Assembly (NCBI RefSeq): GCF_964340395.1
Contig: NC_135553.1
Location: 21,436,949-21,500,948 of the forward strand
Direction: 5' to 3'
Source: Glandiceps talaboti
Lineage: Eukaryota; Hemichordata; Enteropneusta; Spengelidae
DNA length: 64,000 nt
Of this stretch, positions 63,969 through 64,000 are shown one piece after another. The notes under the pieces are model-generated. The model ran no database searches. It was not told the DNA's origin and saw only the letters and a list, made by a program, of their open reading frames with translations. The stretch's first letter is position 1. Every line of letters begins with the position of its first letter. The position numbers and the translations under genes were made by a program.

Positions 63969-64000
63969 GCAATGACTCACGGATAAATACGTTGAACACA

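Larger units (their letters stand above)
62989..64000. other. Upstream GAA intron or flank; foldbacks only
   Basis: No exon of the GAA N-terminal part was recognised on the minus strand. A strong palindrome and a partial MITE are listed separately. Confidence 0.5.

Overview
This is a window of an animal nuclear genome. It shows AT-rich sequence, GT-AG introns in phase across long genes, three recognisable metazoan genes, Penelope-like retroelements, many foldback or MITE-like repeats and very long microsatellites. The organism is most likely a non-vertebrate (probably marine) metazoan; the sequence does not let me name a phylum. All host genes lie on the minus strand. Exons were built by hand by matching reading-frame homology to splice sites, and every junction keeps phase. 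|| Layout. (1) 1-2933: the first three exons of a second xanthine dehydrogenase/aldehyde oxidase family gene, which runs off the left edge. (2) 6131-31268: a complete 32-exon gene of the same family, 4020 nt of coding sequence and 1339 residues. It carries all eight 2Fe-2S cysteines, a FAD domain and a molybdenum-cofactor domain. Two substrate-orienting residues of xanthine dehydrogenase are replaced in an aldehyde-oxidase-like way (bovine Glu802 to Leu, Arg880 to Tyr), while the catalytic Glu1261 equivalent is kept. Its introns hold a head-to-head Penelope-like element with candidate hammerhead ribozymes (7.4-9.1 kb), MITEs and a 2.07-kb terminal-inverted-repeat element (27.6-29.7 kb). (3) 31.3-39.5 kb: a gene-poor repeat region with pentanucleotide arrays around a nested palindrome of about 0.86 kb, a Penelope-type reverse transcriptase remnant, a broken zinc-finger-like gene and minisatellites. 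(4) 39512-43893: a complete five-exon ARL16 GTPase gene (174 residues) whose first intron reads as a minor-spliceosome AT-AC intron. (5) 47918-62487: the last 15 exons (706 residues) of a GH31 alpha-glucosidase most like lysosomal acid alpha-glucosidase (GAA). Its 5' exons lie beyond the right part of the window. A small Myb/SANT-like ORF sits in its last intron. || The three host genes have no evident shared pathway: purine/aldehyde oxidation, a small GTPase, and lysosomal glycogen breakdown. The functional story is inside the XDH/AOX pair: tandem duplication, near-identical exons 2 and 3 (including minor-spliceosome-type introns), divergent N-termini, and a remodelled active site in the complete copy.
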